A DNA stretch of 64,000 bases from Planctomycetota bacterium (lineage in GTDB: Bacteria; Planctomycetota; Phycisphaerae; Phycisphaerales; UBA1924). Below the pieces are notes generated by a model. The model did no database searches. It had not been told where the DNA came from and worked only from the letters and a program-made list of their open reading frames with translations. This document shows, one piece after another, positions 9,031 to 20,883 of this stretch. How positions within the stretch are numbered: the first letter of the stretch is position 1; every line of letters begins with the position of its first letter. The stretch lies in assembly GCA_023432465.1 (NCBI GenBank), contig JAEYUO010000139.1, forward strand, positions 5,847 to 69,846, written 5' to 3'. The position numbers were made by a program, and so were the translations under genes.

Positions 9031-10431
9031 TCAGAATCGGAGGTTTGCACGCGCACCGAGAACCACGGCCTCATCGATGGCAGTCGAGCCGCCATCGATC
9101 CACTGGACGTCGAGGGTGACATTGAGCGAGGGCGTGACAGCAATGTTGTAGTACGCCTCGATCGCCTGGGTGGAATCCTCGATTCCCAACGCGACCGAGG
9201 CGCGCAGATTCTCGAGCTCGGTGAAGACATAGCCGAGGCCGAAGGTGTCTTCATCGCGCCCGGGAATCATGCCGCGGCCGCCGACGCCGATGCTGGCGGT
9301 CCACTTGATGGGATTGGTGTCCTCATCCGCGAAGCCGAAGCGGGCGAAGAGGCCGATGCCCCGGAGGTCGGGACGGCCGTCGGCCTGGTTGATTCGTGCG
9401 GGGGCCTCATCGGGGGTGTAGAGGTACTGCCAGAGGCTGGCGTAGACGTACCACGAATCGCTCTCGCGGGGGAGCTGGAGTCCCGCGCCGGGAATGAGCT
9501 GGAGCTTTCCGCCGAGCTGGGCGAAGTCGCCTGCGAAGGCGTAGACGCCGCCGGCATTCGCGCCTCCGGGGAGGGAGCCGAGCTTGTACTGGAACTGGGC
9601 CTCGGATGCCCAGGACCATCCGTCCTCGACGTGATCGAATCCGGAGGTTGTTGAGGAGTCGGTCGTGTTGATGAGCGAGCTTGTGATCAGGATGTTCGAG
9701 TGCGGAGCCCACAGCAGGCCCGCGCCGAGCGTGCTGTACGGCACGGTGAGCGCGCCGGCTCCGTTGAAGACCAGGTTGGAGTTCATGAACTGCGACCGGC
9801 CGCGGCCACTTGCAAACTCGTTGGGATCGCCGTCGAGGGTCTGGATCTTGCCGAGCACGAAGCCGAAGGTCTTGGAGAGGTATTGGAGATACGTGAGCTC
9901 AGTGATCGCGGCGGGGATGCCCTGATTGACGCGATCGGTCAGCGGGAAGAACATGTCCGTGTTCACGGGGAGGATCCCGCCGGAATCGTCGTTGACGGAC
10001 TCGCCGTAGCGTGACTCGACTCGGAGCTTGAGCAGCGCGCCGGGCATAAGGCCCATCTGTTGCAGGTCCGCGTTCACGACAAGGTCCAGGGAGCCTCCAT
10101 AGTCCCAGTCGATTCTGCGGCCGCCGCTGACGACGCCTTGGGCGGTTTGGGTCCAGTCGAGCTCGAAGCTGAGCCCCTTGGCGGCCAGTTCGGGTCGCTT
10201 GCCGCCCCAGTCGCCGGTGGCGAACTTGCGCTCGGTGAGCGGCCCGGAATAGTCCAGGAGGGGAAGGATGCCGTTTGGCTCGGAAGCGGACGGGGCGGAG
10301 GGTGCAGCAGGAGGCGAGCCGGCCTGGCTCGGGGGCTCGGCGGGCGTGCCTGAATCCTGGGCGAGCGCGTGCATCGAGCCGGCAGCGGCCAGCAAGGCGC
10401 TTGCGCTCCATGCGAGTCGTGAACTGATCAT
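9031..10431 (-). CDS. OprB-family carbohydrate-selective outer-membrane porin
   Basis: A 466-residue protein. The ATG at 10431 follows GGGAGCTAC. It has a signal peptide (ASALLAAAGSMHALAQ), a Pro/Ala/Ser-rich spacer to about residue 52, then an OprB-type barrel: LTERKFATGDWGGKRPELAAKGLSFELDWTQ, GGSLDLVVNADLQQMGLMPGALL, PITELTYLQYLS-like segments, a run of alternating beta strands and a terminal aromatic residue (ARANLRF) that fits barrel insertion. OprB porins pass sugars through the outer membrane. It lies 37 bases downstream of the sulfatase, so the two are probably co-transcribed. Uptake of a desulfated sugar product is an inference; the substrate cannot be read from sequence. Confidence 0.85.
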   Translation of the reverse strand: MISSRLAWSASALLAAAGSMHALAQDSGTPAEPPSQAGSPPAAPSAPSASEPNGILPLLDYSGPLTERKFATGDWGGKRPELAAKGLSFELDWTQTAQGVVSGGRRIDWDYGGSLDLVVNADLQQMGLMPGALLKLRVESRYGESVNDDSGGILPVNTDMFFPLTDRVNQGIPAAITELTYLQYLSKTFGFVLGKIQTLDGDPNEFASGRGRSQFMNSNLVFNGAGALTVPYSTLGAGLLWAPHSNILITSSLINTTDSSTTSGFDHVEDGWSWASEAQFQYKLGSLPGGANAGGVYAFAGDFAQLGGKLQLIPGAGLQLPRESDSWYVYASLWQYLYTPDEAPARINQADGRPDLRGIGLFARFGFADEDTNPIKWTASIGVGGRGMIPGRDEDTFGLGYVFTELENLRASVALGIEDSTQAIEAYYNIAVTPSLNVTLDVQWIDGGSTAIDEAVVLGARANLRF

Positions 10432-10468
10432 GTAGCTCCCTTGGTGAACGCGGATGGGCGATTGGGGG

Positions 10469-12814
<2,346 letters not shown>

Positions 12815-13139
12815 CTGAAATCCTGGAAGATGGATCAATCTGGGCCGCGGCCCGCTACGGATGCGGCGGGATCATCTGAACCGCGGTGTGCAAAGTCTAA
12901 CCGAACTCTACAGACATCTACAGCAAGGCTTGGAGGCGATGTCGGCATCCGGGAAAGCCTGTTTGCTTCATTCCCGATTCAGACCGCGTGCGGAGCTGGC
13001 GAGCGGGCCTTGAGTTCTCTAAGTATCTGTTGTTACTTGGTTTAAGCGGATTGCCCGTTGGCCTTGGTTGTGCGATCGACGACCAGTTTGAACGATTTTC
13101 TCGTGAAAACTGACGATCGGATCCCGGCGATGGTGGCGG
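12815..13139. promoter_or_regulatory. 325-base intergenic region with TGTAGA direct repeats upstream of the sulfatase
   Basis: No gene is seen. On the minus strand 12922-12907 reads TGTAGATGTCTGTAGA: two TGTAGA units one helical turn (10 bases) apart, about 95 bases upstream of the sulfatase ATG. The same TGTAGA words occur upstream of the paralogue pair (4190-4210). A promoter for sulfatase-porin transcription probably lies here, separate from the FGE operon. Confidence 0.35.
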
Positions 13140-13526
13140 TCAGGGCTTGGCCGCGCCCGCCCATCGTTCCAGGATCGCGGCGTTGTTTCGGAAGTCGATC
13201 CGCGTGTCGCTGCTGTCCACAAACTTGTCGTTGCGGAAGTACAGGAACGTCACGAAGAGGTCCCTGCGATTCTTCTCATCGTGGAATGCCTCGACCTTCC
13301 ACTCCTCGATCGTCGCGCCGCCGAGTTCCGAGGCGCCGAGCTTGACCTTGTTGCCGGACTTGAAGGAGTCGAGGACTTTCTGCTTCGGCTCGCCGACCCT
13401 GGCCGCGGCGTGGGATTCGCGCACGGCGACCATGTCCTTCTTTGAAACTTCCGCGGCGGACTTGGACCCGCATCCACCGAGCGTCGAAGCCGCGATCGCG
13501 GCGACAATCAAACCAGTACGCAGCAT
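13140..13526 (-). CDS. Small lipoprotein of unknown function
   Basis: A 128-residue protein. The ATG at 13526 follows ATGGAGATGCACAG. The signal MLRTGLIVAAIAASTLGGC ends in a lipobox (LGGC, Cys19), so it should be lipid-anchored. The mature part (GEPKQKVLDSFKSG..IEEWKVEAFHDEKNRRDLFVTFLYFRNDKFVDSSD) reads like a small alpha/beta domain of the SmpA/OmlA shape, with a G-x-x-x-x-x-V-x-x-x-x-G start, but I cannot name the family. It is the third gene of the FGE-SHOCT-lipoprotein unit, 24 bases after the SHOCT gene. Confidence 0.75.
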   Translation of the reverse strand: MLRTGLIVAAIAASTLGGCGSKSAAEVSKKDMVAVRESHAAARVGEPKQKVLDSFKSGNKVKLGASELGGATIEEWKVEAFHDEKNRRDLFVTFLYFRNDKFVDSSDTRIDFRNNAAILERWAGAAKP

Positions 13527-13550
13527 CTGTGCATCTCCATGCCCGAAGGC

Positions 13551-13775
13551 TTACTTCCGCTTCATGATCTCGGCGCGCTTCTTGTTGTATTCATCCTCGG
13601 TCAGCAACCCCTTGTTGCGGGCATCCTCAAGGTCCTGGAGTTCCTGCCCGGTTGTTGTCGTGCGGGCCTCGACCTTGGTCGAACTGCCGCAGCCGCTCGC
13701 AAGCGAGCACATCGCGATCACGAAGCTCGCCGCGACGACTGTCGCCGAGCGGGCGACCACTTTCTTGTTGGACAT
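13551..13775 (-). CDS. Small SHOCT-domain lipoprotein
   Basis: A 74-residue protein. The signal ends in the lipobox LASGC (Cys about 29). The C-terminal ~30 residues match the SHOCT domain: LQDLEDARNKGLLTEDEYNKKRAEIM. SHOCT domains are short oligomerisation or anchoring elements found at the ends of envelope proteins. The ATG at 13775 follows directly on the TGA of the formylglycine-generating enzyme, whose last codons supply the Shine-Dalgarno AAGGAGAAG, so translation is coupled. SHOCT lipoproteins recur in DUF3300/sulfatase neighbourhoods; the role is unknown. Confidence 0.85.
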   Translation of the reverse strand: MSNKKVVARSATVVAASFVIAMCSLASGCGSSTKVEARTTTTGQELQDLEDARNKGLLTEDEYNKKRAEIMKRK

Positions 13776-14984
<1,209 letters not shown>

Positions 14985-15149
14985 CGGCTCCCGGCGGATC
15001 CGGTTGCGTCATCGCGGCATCATCGGCCCCACGAACGGGCCGTCCACGCGGAGAGAGTAGCCGCACCACGATCGGTTGAGCATGAAGAGTTGCCGTGTGC
15101 CGCAGCAGTGCATTTGCCGGGCGCGCCCAAGAAAGGTGGGGAAGCGACA

Positions 15150-15175
15150 ATTCTGCATTGGTCGCGTTGCAGAAT
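15150..15175. repeat. Inverted repeat ATTCTGCA-N10-TGCAGAAT
   Basis: Perfect 8-base arms at 15150-15157 and 15168-15175, about 34 bases past the end of the hydrolase operon and 165 bases upstream of the FGE start. It could be the transcript-end hairpin of the 11-kb operon (no T-run follows) or an operator for the FGE operon. Confidence 0.35.
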
Positions 15176-15208
15176 CAATCGCCTCAGGAGTGCCTGGAAG
15201 GGAAGCGG

Positions 15209-17128
15209 CTACCGCTCAAGGCGGAAGGAGCGGATGTGGGCCTGGCCGCGGCGGGGCTCGCCCGAGAGCTGGATGCCGAGATTGCGGACTGCCTGCATGT
15301 CGATGCGGAAGCCGCCGGACTGGCTGCCAAAAAAGGGCTGTCGGAGGAGACCGACGATGGGGAGCCGGTAGGTCTCGACGGCTCCGGTGCCGAAGAGGGG
15401 GATGGAGACATAGGCCTCGGCATCGTCGCCGGCGGTGGTGTCGAAGGTGGGTGTGGAGGGCGGGGCCGCGCCGGCCTCGGCGAGGACGATGTTGACCTGA
15501 AGGCCCTTGGGGATGAGGGCTTCGAGCACGATGGTGGAGTAGCCGTCGAGATCGGTGGCGAAGGCGGGGCCGCGATCAAGCGCGGAGGCCTTGGGGCCGA
15601 AGAGGTTGATGCCCGCGCCGTACTGGGAGCCTGCGTCGTAGGTGAGGAGGATGCCCGGCTCGGTGCGCGTCCAGGACATGGTGGCATCGGGTGCGCCCCA
15701 GAGCTCGGGCTGCTGGGTCCATTCGCCGAGCAGATCGAGCGTCGGCGCGCGGCCGGGGTGCTGGCCGGGGGTGTAGGTGACGGCCTTGCGCTTGGGGAGC
15801 TCGGTGGGCATCGCGCGCGTGGTGGAGGCGTGCAGCGCGTGGACCTGCGCGTTGGCGGACTTCATCGCGGCGAGAAGCTCGGTGTATGGGTTGTTGTGGA
15901 TGTCCACGATTCCGTAGTTGGAGTCTTCGCCATCGAAGCGGCCCTGCGAGGATTGGTCGCTGAACTCGAACCAGTGGGAGGCGATGACATAGGGAACGGT
16001 GGCGATGTCGGTCACGAGCGCGGCGTAAGACGCGGCGCGGTCTGCCTGGGTTTCGAGGATGGCGCCCGCGCCGCGTGAGTTGGGGTTGCCGCTGGTGTTC
16101 TGGCGGGCGCGCCAGGAGAACTCTGTGTGCATGATGGGCTTGCCGCCGAGGACCCAGAAGCGTGTCAGGGTGTTGACATCGGCGCGGTTGCCGAAGATGT
16201 ACTGGTTGAGCGACATGACATCGCAGTACTTGCCGCAGGCGCGGATGACGGCATCGGGCGCGTTGCCGGGGATCCGGGTGCCGAGGATGAGGATGCCGGG
16301 CATCTCGGCGCGGACGATGCGCGTGGTGGTTTCGTAGAAGCGCTCGGCGAGCGTGGCGGTGAAGGCCTCGCGGTCGGCCATGACGGCGGGGGAGGAGCAG
16401 CCCATGAGGTAGGGCGCGGAGATGTCCTCGAAGCGCTCGACGGTGCGGAGATACGCCGCGGAGAGCGCGGCGGGGGTTTCGTGGCGGGCCTTGAGGAACT
16501 CGAGCGCCTTGATGCGTCGGATGTCGGAGGCGGGGAGTTCGAAGGCCTGCTCGAGGAGGGTGTAGGTGGGGATGTCGTCCCATCCGGATTTGCCGTACCA
16601 GGGCATCTCGTTATCGAGGAAGACGCCGAGGATGCCGCGGCGGTGCTTGATCTTGTCGCGAGCGATGCGGAGATTGGCGAGGATGGTGGATTCGAAATCG
16701 GGGAGGAGCGGGCTGAGGCAGCGTGTGGGCTCGTGTCCGACGAGGTAGAGGACGTGGGTTGCGTGGAGACCGGGCGCGGTGGGGATGTCGGGGGAGCTCC
16801 ACGCGCCGAGGGTGTTGAAGCCGTGATCGGTGAGGAGGGTGGTGACGTGCGCGGCCCAGTCGCTGATGCGGCCGTTGAACTGGGTGGGGACGGGGTTGTA
16901 GAACGATGTTCCGGGGCGCGGGGCGTAGGGCTCGGCGCTGATGTTGTTGACGCCGAGAGAGTAGAAGCGAGTTCCATCCGGGGCCTGGAACCACCAGACG
17001 CCGCGGTCGTCCTTGACGACGGAGTAGCGAGCCTCGGGCGGCGCCTCGCCGGCGTGGACGGGTGCAGTGGCCGGGAGGAGGAGGGCCGCGACGGCGAGGA
17101 TGGCGACGATGAGCGTGGATCGATTCAT
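15209..17128 (-). CDS. Exported clan GH-A glycoside hydrolase, agarase (GH50)-like
   Basis: A 639-residue secreted enzyme with signal MNRSTLIVAILAVAALLLPATAPVHA. The body opens with VVKDDRGVWWFQAPDGTRFYSLGVN, typical of agarase-type TIM-barrel hydrolases. A GVFLDNEMPW motif gives a candidate acid/base Glu174 and MHTEFSWR a candidate nucleophile Glu336, as in clan GH-A (Asn-Glu before the acid/base). The ~200 C-terminal residues look like a beta-sandwich accessory domain. The start ATG at 17128 overlaps the stop of the GH16 gene (ATGA). Last gene of the operon. The family number is inferred by eye; an exo-beta-glucanase of another clan A family is the main alternative, because the neighbours look laminarin-directed. 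Confidence 0.75.
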   Translation of the reverse strand: MNRSTLIVAILAVAALLLPATAPVHAGEAPPEARYSVVKDDRGVWWFQAPDGTRFYSLGVNNISAEPYAPRPGTSFYNPVPTQFNGRISDWAAHVTTLLTDHGFNTLGAWSSPDIPTAPGLHATHVLYLVGHEPTRCLSPLLPDFESTILANLRIARDKIKHRRGILGVFLDNEMPWYGKSGWDDIPTYTLLEQAFELPASDIRRIKALEFLKARHETPAALSAAYLRTVERFEDISAPYLMGCSSPAVMADREAFTATLAERFYETTTRIVRAEMPGILILGTRIPGNAPDAVIRACGKYCDVMSLNQYIFGNRADVNTLTRFWVLGGKPIMHTEFSWRARQNTSGNPNSRGAGAILETQADRAASYAALVTDIATVPYVIASHWFEFSDQSSQGRFDGEDSNYGIVDIHNNPYTELLAAMKSANAQVHALHASTTRAMPTELPKRKAVTYTPGQHPGRAPTLDLLGEWTQQPELWGAPDATMSWTRTEPGILLTYDAGSQYGAGINLFGPKASALDRGPAFATDLDGYSTIVLEALIPKGLQVNIVLAEAGAAPPSTPTFDTTAGDDAEAYVSIPLFGTGAVETYRLPIVGLLRQPFFGSQSGGFRIDMQAVRNLGIQLSGEPRRGQAHIRSFRLER

Positions 17129-18564
17129 GGGCATCCCTGGAACCAGAACCCGAGGTATGAGAAGATGTCGGCGACGTTGATGCCGTCCTGCTCGTTGAAG
17201 TCGGCGCGCGGGTCGCCGGCGAACCATGCGGCGAGGAAGGAGAAGATGTCGGCGACGTTGACGCCGTCGGCTCCGTTGAAGTCGGCGGGGCAGACGACCG
17301 GGTTGCCGGGGGTTGCGTAGTCGAAGGTGACATCGTCCAAGAAGGCGGAGCCTGCGCCGGTGCCGGTCTGCACGAAGACGAGGGCGATGCGGGCGGTGGC
17401 GGTGTTGGGTGGCGCGGTGGCGGTGATGGATGCGGGGATGGCGGTATCGAGCGGGGAGGTGTTTGAGATCGCGGTGACTTCCTCAAAGCCGATCTGCTGG
17501 CCGAAGCGGTTGTTCCACTCGATCTTGAGGACGACGTGGTTGCCCGGGAGGAGGCGGGAGACCTGGGTGTGGCGGGCGACGACGGAGGCGGACCACTCCT
17601 GGCCGGGGGATGCGGGGAGGTCCTGGAAGACGCCGCTGTAGTAGGGTCCGTTGCCGGCGATGCCGAAGAGGCGTGCGCTGGATTGGCCGGTGATTGGGTT
17701 CTCGGCGGAGCGCTGTGCGTTGCCGAAGGTCTGCCAGCTTGCCGGGGCGGCGGGGCCTGCCGCGCCGGCATCCTCGAAGCCGGGATTGAGCAGGAGGACA
17801 TCGCGCATGTAGACGCGGACCCAGTCGACGAGCATGCTCTTTGGGAAGACGGTGGAGGCGTTGGGATTGCCGGGGAGGTGGCCGCCGACGGCGAGGTTGA
17901 GGATGACGTACATCGGCTCGTGGGGGAAGTTGGACGTGGTTGTGTGGCGGAGGATGCCATCGACGAACCAGTCCACGCGGTTGGGGGACCACTCGAGCGC
18001 GAAGTTGTGGTAGCCGGTTGTGAAGTTGGGGCCGGTCCAGGTGATGCCGTAGGACATGACGTTCTGGACGGTGCCCCAGTGCTGGGTGAAGTAGACGGTG
18101 TTGGGATTGCTGCCGATGAGCTCCATGATGTCGAGCTCGGGGGGCCAGGCATCGGTGCTGGGGAGGAGCCAGAACGCGGGCCAGTATCCCTGGCCGGCGG
18201 GGAGGATCATTCGGGACTCGAACCGGCCGTATTGCTGATCGTGATGGCCGCGCGTGTTGATGCGGGCGGAGATGTAGTTGCGTCCGCCGTAGGGCTGGTC
18301 ATCGGCTTCGATCTTCAGGACGCCGTTGCCGACTGTGGCCTGCTGCGGGCGATAGAACTGGAGCTCGCTGTTGTAGGGCCAGGCGATGTTCTCGGCATTC
18401 CACTTGGAGGGATCGAGCGTGGCGCCGGTGAACTCATCGGACCAGACGAGCCGCCAGCCCGTGCGCTCGGGGGACTGGGCGAGGGCCGGCGCGGCGATGG
18501 CAAGAGCACACGCGAGCGCGGCGGCGGCGGGGATGCGGTGTGTCGAGAGGATTGTCCGGTTCAA
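17125..18564 (-). CDS. Secreted GH16 beta-glucanase (laminarinase type) with CBM and tandem dockerin-like tail
   Basis: A 479-residue enzyme read from a TTG at 18564 that overlaps the GH1 stop as TTGA, behind AAAGGGAGGAGCAGC. Signal peptide to about residue 30. The GH16 domain is about 35-265, with catalytic Glu143-Leu-Asp145-Ile-Met-Glu148 in WPPELDIMELIG, the form usual in beta-1,3-glucanases, and GYWPAFWLLP before it. A CBM4/9/16-like jelly-roll (LLNPGFED...FLDDVTFDY) follows at about 265-420. The C-terminus has two dockerin-like repeats (ADFNGADGVNVADIFSFLAAWF and ADFNEQDGINVADIFSYLGFWF, ending GCP). It probably cuts laminarin-like glucans outside the cell. The tail implies retention on the surface or in a complex; no cohesin is seen here. 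Confidence 0.9.
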   Translation of the reverse strand: MNRTILSTHRIPAAAALACALAIAAPALAQSPERTGWRLVWSDEFTGATLDPSKWNAENIAWPYNSELQFYRPQQATVGNGVLKIEADDQPYGGRNYISARINTRGHHDQQYGRFESRMILPAGQGYWPAFWLLPSTDAWPPELDIMELIGSNPNTVYFTQHWGTVQNVMSYGITWTGPNFTTGYHNFALEWSPNRVDWFVDGILRHTTTSNFPHEPMYVILNLAVGGHLPGNPNASTVFPKSMLVDWVRVYMRDVLLLNPGFEDAGAAGPAAPASWQTFGNAQRSAENPITGQSSARLFGIAGNGPYYSGVFQDLPASPGQEWSASVVARHTQVSRLLPGNHVVLKIEWNNRFGQQIGFEEVTAISNTSPLDTAIPASITATAPPNTATARIALVFVQTGTGAGSAFLDDVTFDYATPGNPVVCPADFNGADGVNVADIFSFLAAWFAGDPRADFNEQDGINVADIFSYLGFWFQGCP

Positions 18565-20000
18565 GCTGCTCCTCCCTTTCTTGAAGCCGCGGGGGCGGTG
18601 ACGGCGGTGCGCACGACGGGCGTGCCGGGTTCGTCGGCGCTGTCGGGCGCGAGCGCTGCGCCGTTGGTTTTGATGACCTCGCTGTACCAGCGAGCGGAGT
18701 CCTTGAGCGTGCGCTTCTGGGTCTGGAAGTCGACGTGGATGAGGCCGAAGCGCTGCTTGTAGCCCTCGGCCCATTCGAAGTTGTCCATGATGGACCAGTG
18801 GAAGTATCCGTCGATCTTGACGCCGTCGGCGATGGCCTTGCGGAGCTGGAGGAGGTAGCGGCGGGTGAAGTCGATGCGCTGCGGGTCGCGCACGCATCCG
18901 TCGGCATCGACGATGTCGATGTTGGACATGCCGTTCTCGGTGATGACCATGGGCAGGCCGTAGCGCTCGTGCAGGAGGCGAGGGCCCCAGTAGAGGGACT
19001 CGGGGTGGATGGGCCAGCCGAAGGCGGTGACGGGCGCGCCGGGGGGGAAGGGGACATCGACGCCCTTGCCGTCATCGCCGGCGCGGACGGTGGACCCGGA
19101 ATAGATGTTCACGCCGAAGAAGTCGAGGGGCTGGCAAATGGTCTGCATGTCGCCATCGCGGATGGGCGGGACATCCTTGCCGAAGAGCTCCAGGCCGTCG
19201 GCGGGGTAGTGTCCCTTGCAGACCGCATCGCCGAACCAGGTGTTGTTCCAGACGGTCTTCTGGGTGATGGTGAACATGGCGGCGCGGGCGGCGGCGATGT
19301 CCGCGGCGGAGTCGGTCGCGGGGCAGACGATGTGGCCGACGGGCGCCCAGCCGATGCTGAGCTTGCGGCGTGCATGTGCGCGGAGGGCCTGCACGCCGCG
19401 GCCGTGGGCGAGCAGAGTGTTGTGAGCCGTGAGGAGGCAATCGGCGGTAGAGAGTCTGAGGCCGGGGGCGTGCTTGCCGTCGGCGTGGCCGAGGCCGATG
19501 TAGACCTGGGGCTCGTTGAGGGTCATCCAGTGGACGACGCGGTCGGAGAGTCTGTCGGCGAGGAGTCCGGCGTACTCGGCGAACCAGTCGGCGATATCGC
19601 GATTGAGCCAGCCGCCGCGACGGTAGAGGGCGGTGGGCATGTCCCAGTGAAAGAGCGTGACCCAGGGTTCGATCCCGGCGTTGAGGAGGGAATCGATGAG
19701 GCGGTCGTAAAACTCAAGGCCGGCCTCGCTGGGCGTGCCGGTTCCATCGGGGAAGATGCGGGGCCAGGAGATGGAGAGGCGGTAGGCCTGGAGGCCGATG
19801 GAGCGCATGAGCGCGACATCGTCGCGGAAGCGGTGGTAGTGGTCGCAGGCGGTGTCGCCGGATTCGCCCTGGTGGACCGCGCCGGCGCGTTTGCAGAAGT
19901 CATCCCAGACGGATGGCCCGCGGCCGCCGGCTGTTGCTCCACCCTCGACCTGATAGGCGCTGGATGCGGCACCCCATGTAAACCTTGAAGGGAACGTCAT
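18561..20000 (-). CDS. GH1 beta-glucosidase
   Basis: A 479-residue cytoplasmic enzyme of usual GH1 length without a signal peptide. MTFPSRFTWGAASSAYQVEGG is the family N-terminus. Acid/base Glu163 lies in TLNEPQV and nucleophile Glu355 in ITENGMSN. The ATG at 20000 follows GCAGGAGTACGGGC; the open frame extends upstream into the permease gene but without family similarity. The enzyme hydrolyses imported beta-linked oligosaccharides to monosaccharides. It follows the ABC permease genes by 19 bases and is coupled to GH16 by the TTGA overlap, so import and cytoplasmic hydrolysis are co-expressed. Confidence 0.93.
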   Translation of the reverse strand: MTFPSRFTWGAASSAYQVEGGATAGGRGPSVWDDFCKRAGAVHQGESGDTACDHYHRFRDDVALMRSIGLQAYRLSISWPRIFPDGTGTPSEAGLEFYDRLIDSLLNAGIEPWVTLFHWDMPTALYRRGGWLNRDIADWFAEYAGLLADRLSDRVVHWMTLNEPQVYIGLGHADGKHAPGLRLSTADCLLTAHNTLLAHGRGVQALRAHARRKLSIGWAPVGHIVCPATDSAADIAAARAAMFTITQKTVWNNTWFGDAVCKGHYPADGLELFGKDVPPIRDGDMQTICQPLDFFGVNIYSGSTVRAGDDGKGVDVPFPPGAPVTAFGWPIHPESLYWGPRLLHERYGLPMVITENGMSNIDIVDADGCVRDPQRIDFTRRYLLQLRKAIADGVKIDGYFHWSIMDNFEWAEGYKQRFGLIHVDFQTQKRTLKDSARWYSEVIKTNGAALAPDSADEPGTPVVRTAVTAPAASRKGGAA

Positions 20001-20019
20001 GCCCGTACTCCTGCGCGGA

Positions 20020-20883
20020 TCATTCCTTGACCGCGCCGCTGGTGAGACCGGAAACGAAATCTTTCTGCAGCAGCAGAAAGAGCCCCAATACGGGGGCGAC
20101 GGAGAGAAGCGTGCCTGCGATCTGCAGGCCGTAGTCCTGGTAGTAGACACCCTTGAGCTGAGCGACGGCGACGGAGAGAGGGAACTTCGCCGCGGATTGA
20201 AGGACGATCTGTGGGTTGATGAAGTTGTTCCACACGCCGAGGAAGGTGATGAGCATGAACGCGCTGATCATCGGGCGGAGGAGGGGGATGGCGATGAGGG
20301 CGAAGATGCGGAGCTCGCCGCAGCCGTCGATGCGGGCGGCCTCGAGGAGCTCGCTGGGGACGGAGCTGCGGGCGGCCTGGCGGAAGAGGTAGACACCGAA
20401 TGCGGGCGCGGCGGCGGGGATGATGAGCCCCCAGAAGGAGTCGAGCATGTTGAGGCGGAAAAGGAGCTGATAGCCGGGCGCGAGGAGGAGGGTCGGTGGG
20501 ACGATGACCAGTCCGAGGACGAGCGCGAGGATGAGGGGCTTCAAGCGGAGCTCGTAGCGCGCGAGGGCGAAGCCCGCGGCAGCGCACAGGAGCGTGGCGA
20601 GGAGCGCGGTGACGGAGGAAAGGAAGAAGGAGTTGAGCAGCGCGCGGAGGATGGAGGTGTCGGCGAAGAGGTGGCGGAAGTTGTCGAGGGTGAGACGATC
20701 CCACGCGATTCCGAGGAAACCGTCGCCGCGGGGGAGGAAGGCGGAGCCGAAGAAGTCCTGGTTGTCCTTGAAGGCTCCGCAGATGAGCCAGATGAAGGGG
20801 ACGAGCATGACCGCGGCGCCGACGTAGAGGACGGCGTAGCGGGCGGTTGAGGCGAGCGCGGCGGTGGTGCGAGGGTGGGTCAT
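20020..20883 (-). CDS. ABC sugar transporter permease (MalG/UgpE type)
   Basis: A 287-residue inner-membrane protein with about six membrane segments (YAVLYVGAAVMLVPFIWLICGAF, LILALVLGLVIVPPTLLL, GTLLSVAPVLGLFLLL). The EAA loop is SSVPSELLEAARIDGCGELRIFALIAIPLLRP, the contact site for the ATPase. It pairs with the permease at 20880-21776, whose stop it overlaps as ATGA. Substrate is inferred to be a beta-gluco-oligosaccharide from the adjacent GH1 and GH16. No ATPase gene is present in the operon, so a shared MsmX-like ATPase elsewhere must energise it. Confidence 0.9.
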   Translation of the reverse strand: MTHPRTTAALASTARYAVLYVGAAVMLVPFIWLICGAFKDNQDFFGSAFLPRGDGFLGIAWDRLTLDNFRHLFADTSILRALLNSFFLSSVTALLATLLCAAAGFALARYELRLKPLILALVLGLVIVPPTLLLAPGYQLLFRLNMLDSFWGLIIPAAAPAFGVYLFRQAARSSVPSELLEAARIDGCGELRIFALIAIPLLRPMISAFMLITFLGVWNNFINPQIVLQSAAKFPLSVAVAQLKGVYYQDYGLQIAGTLLSVAPVLGLFLLLQKDFVSGLTSGAVKE

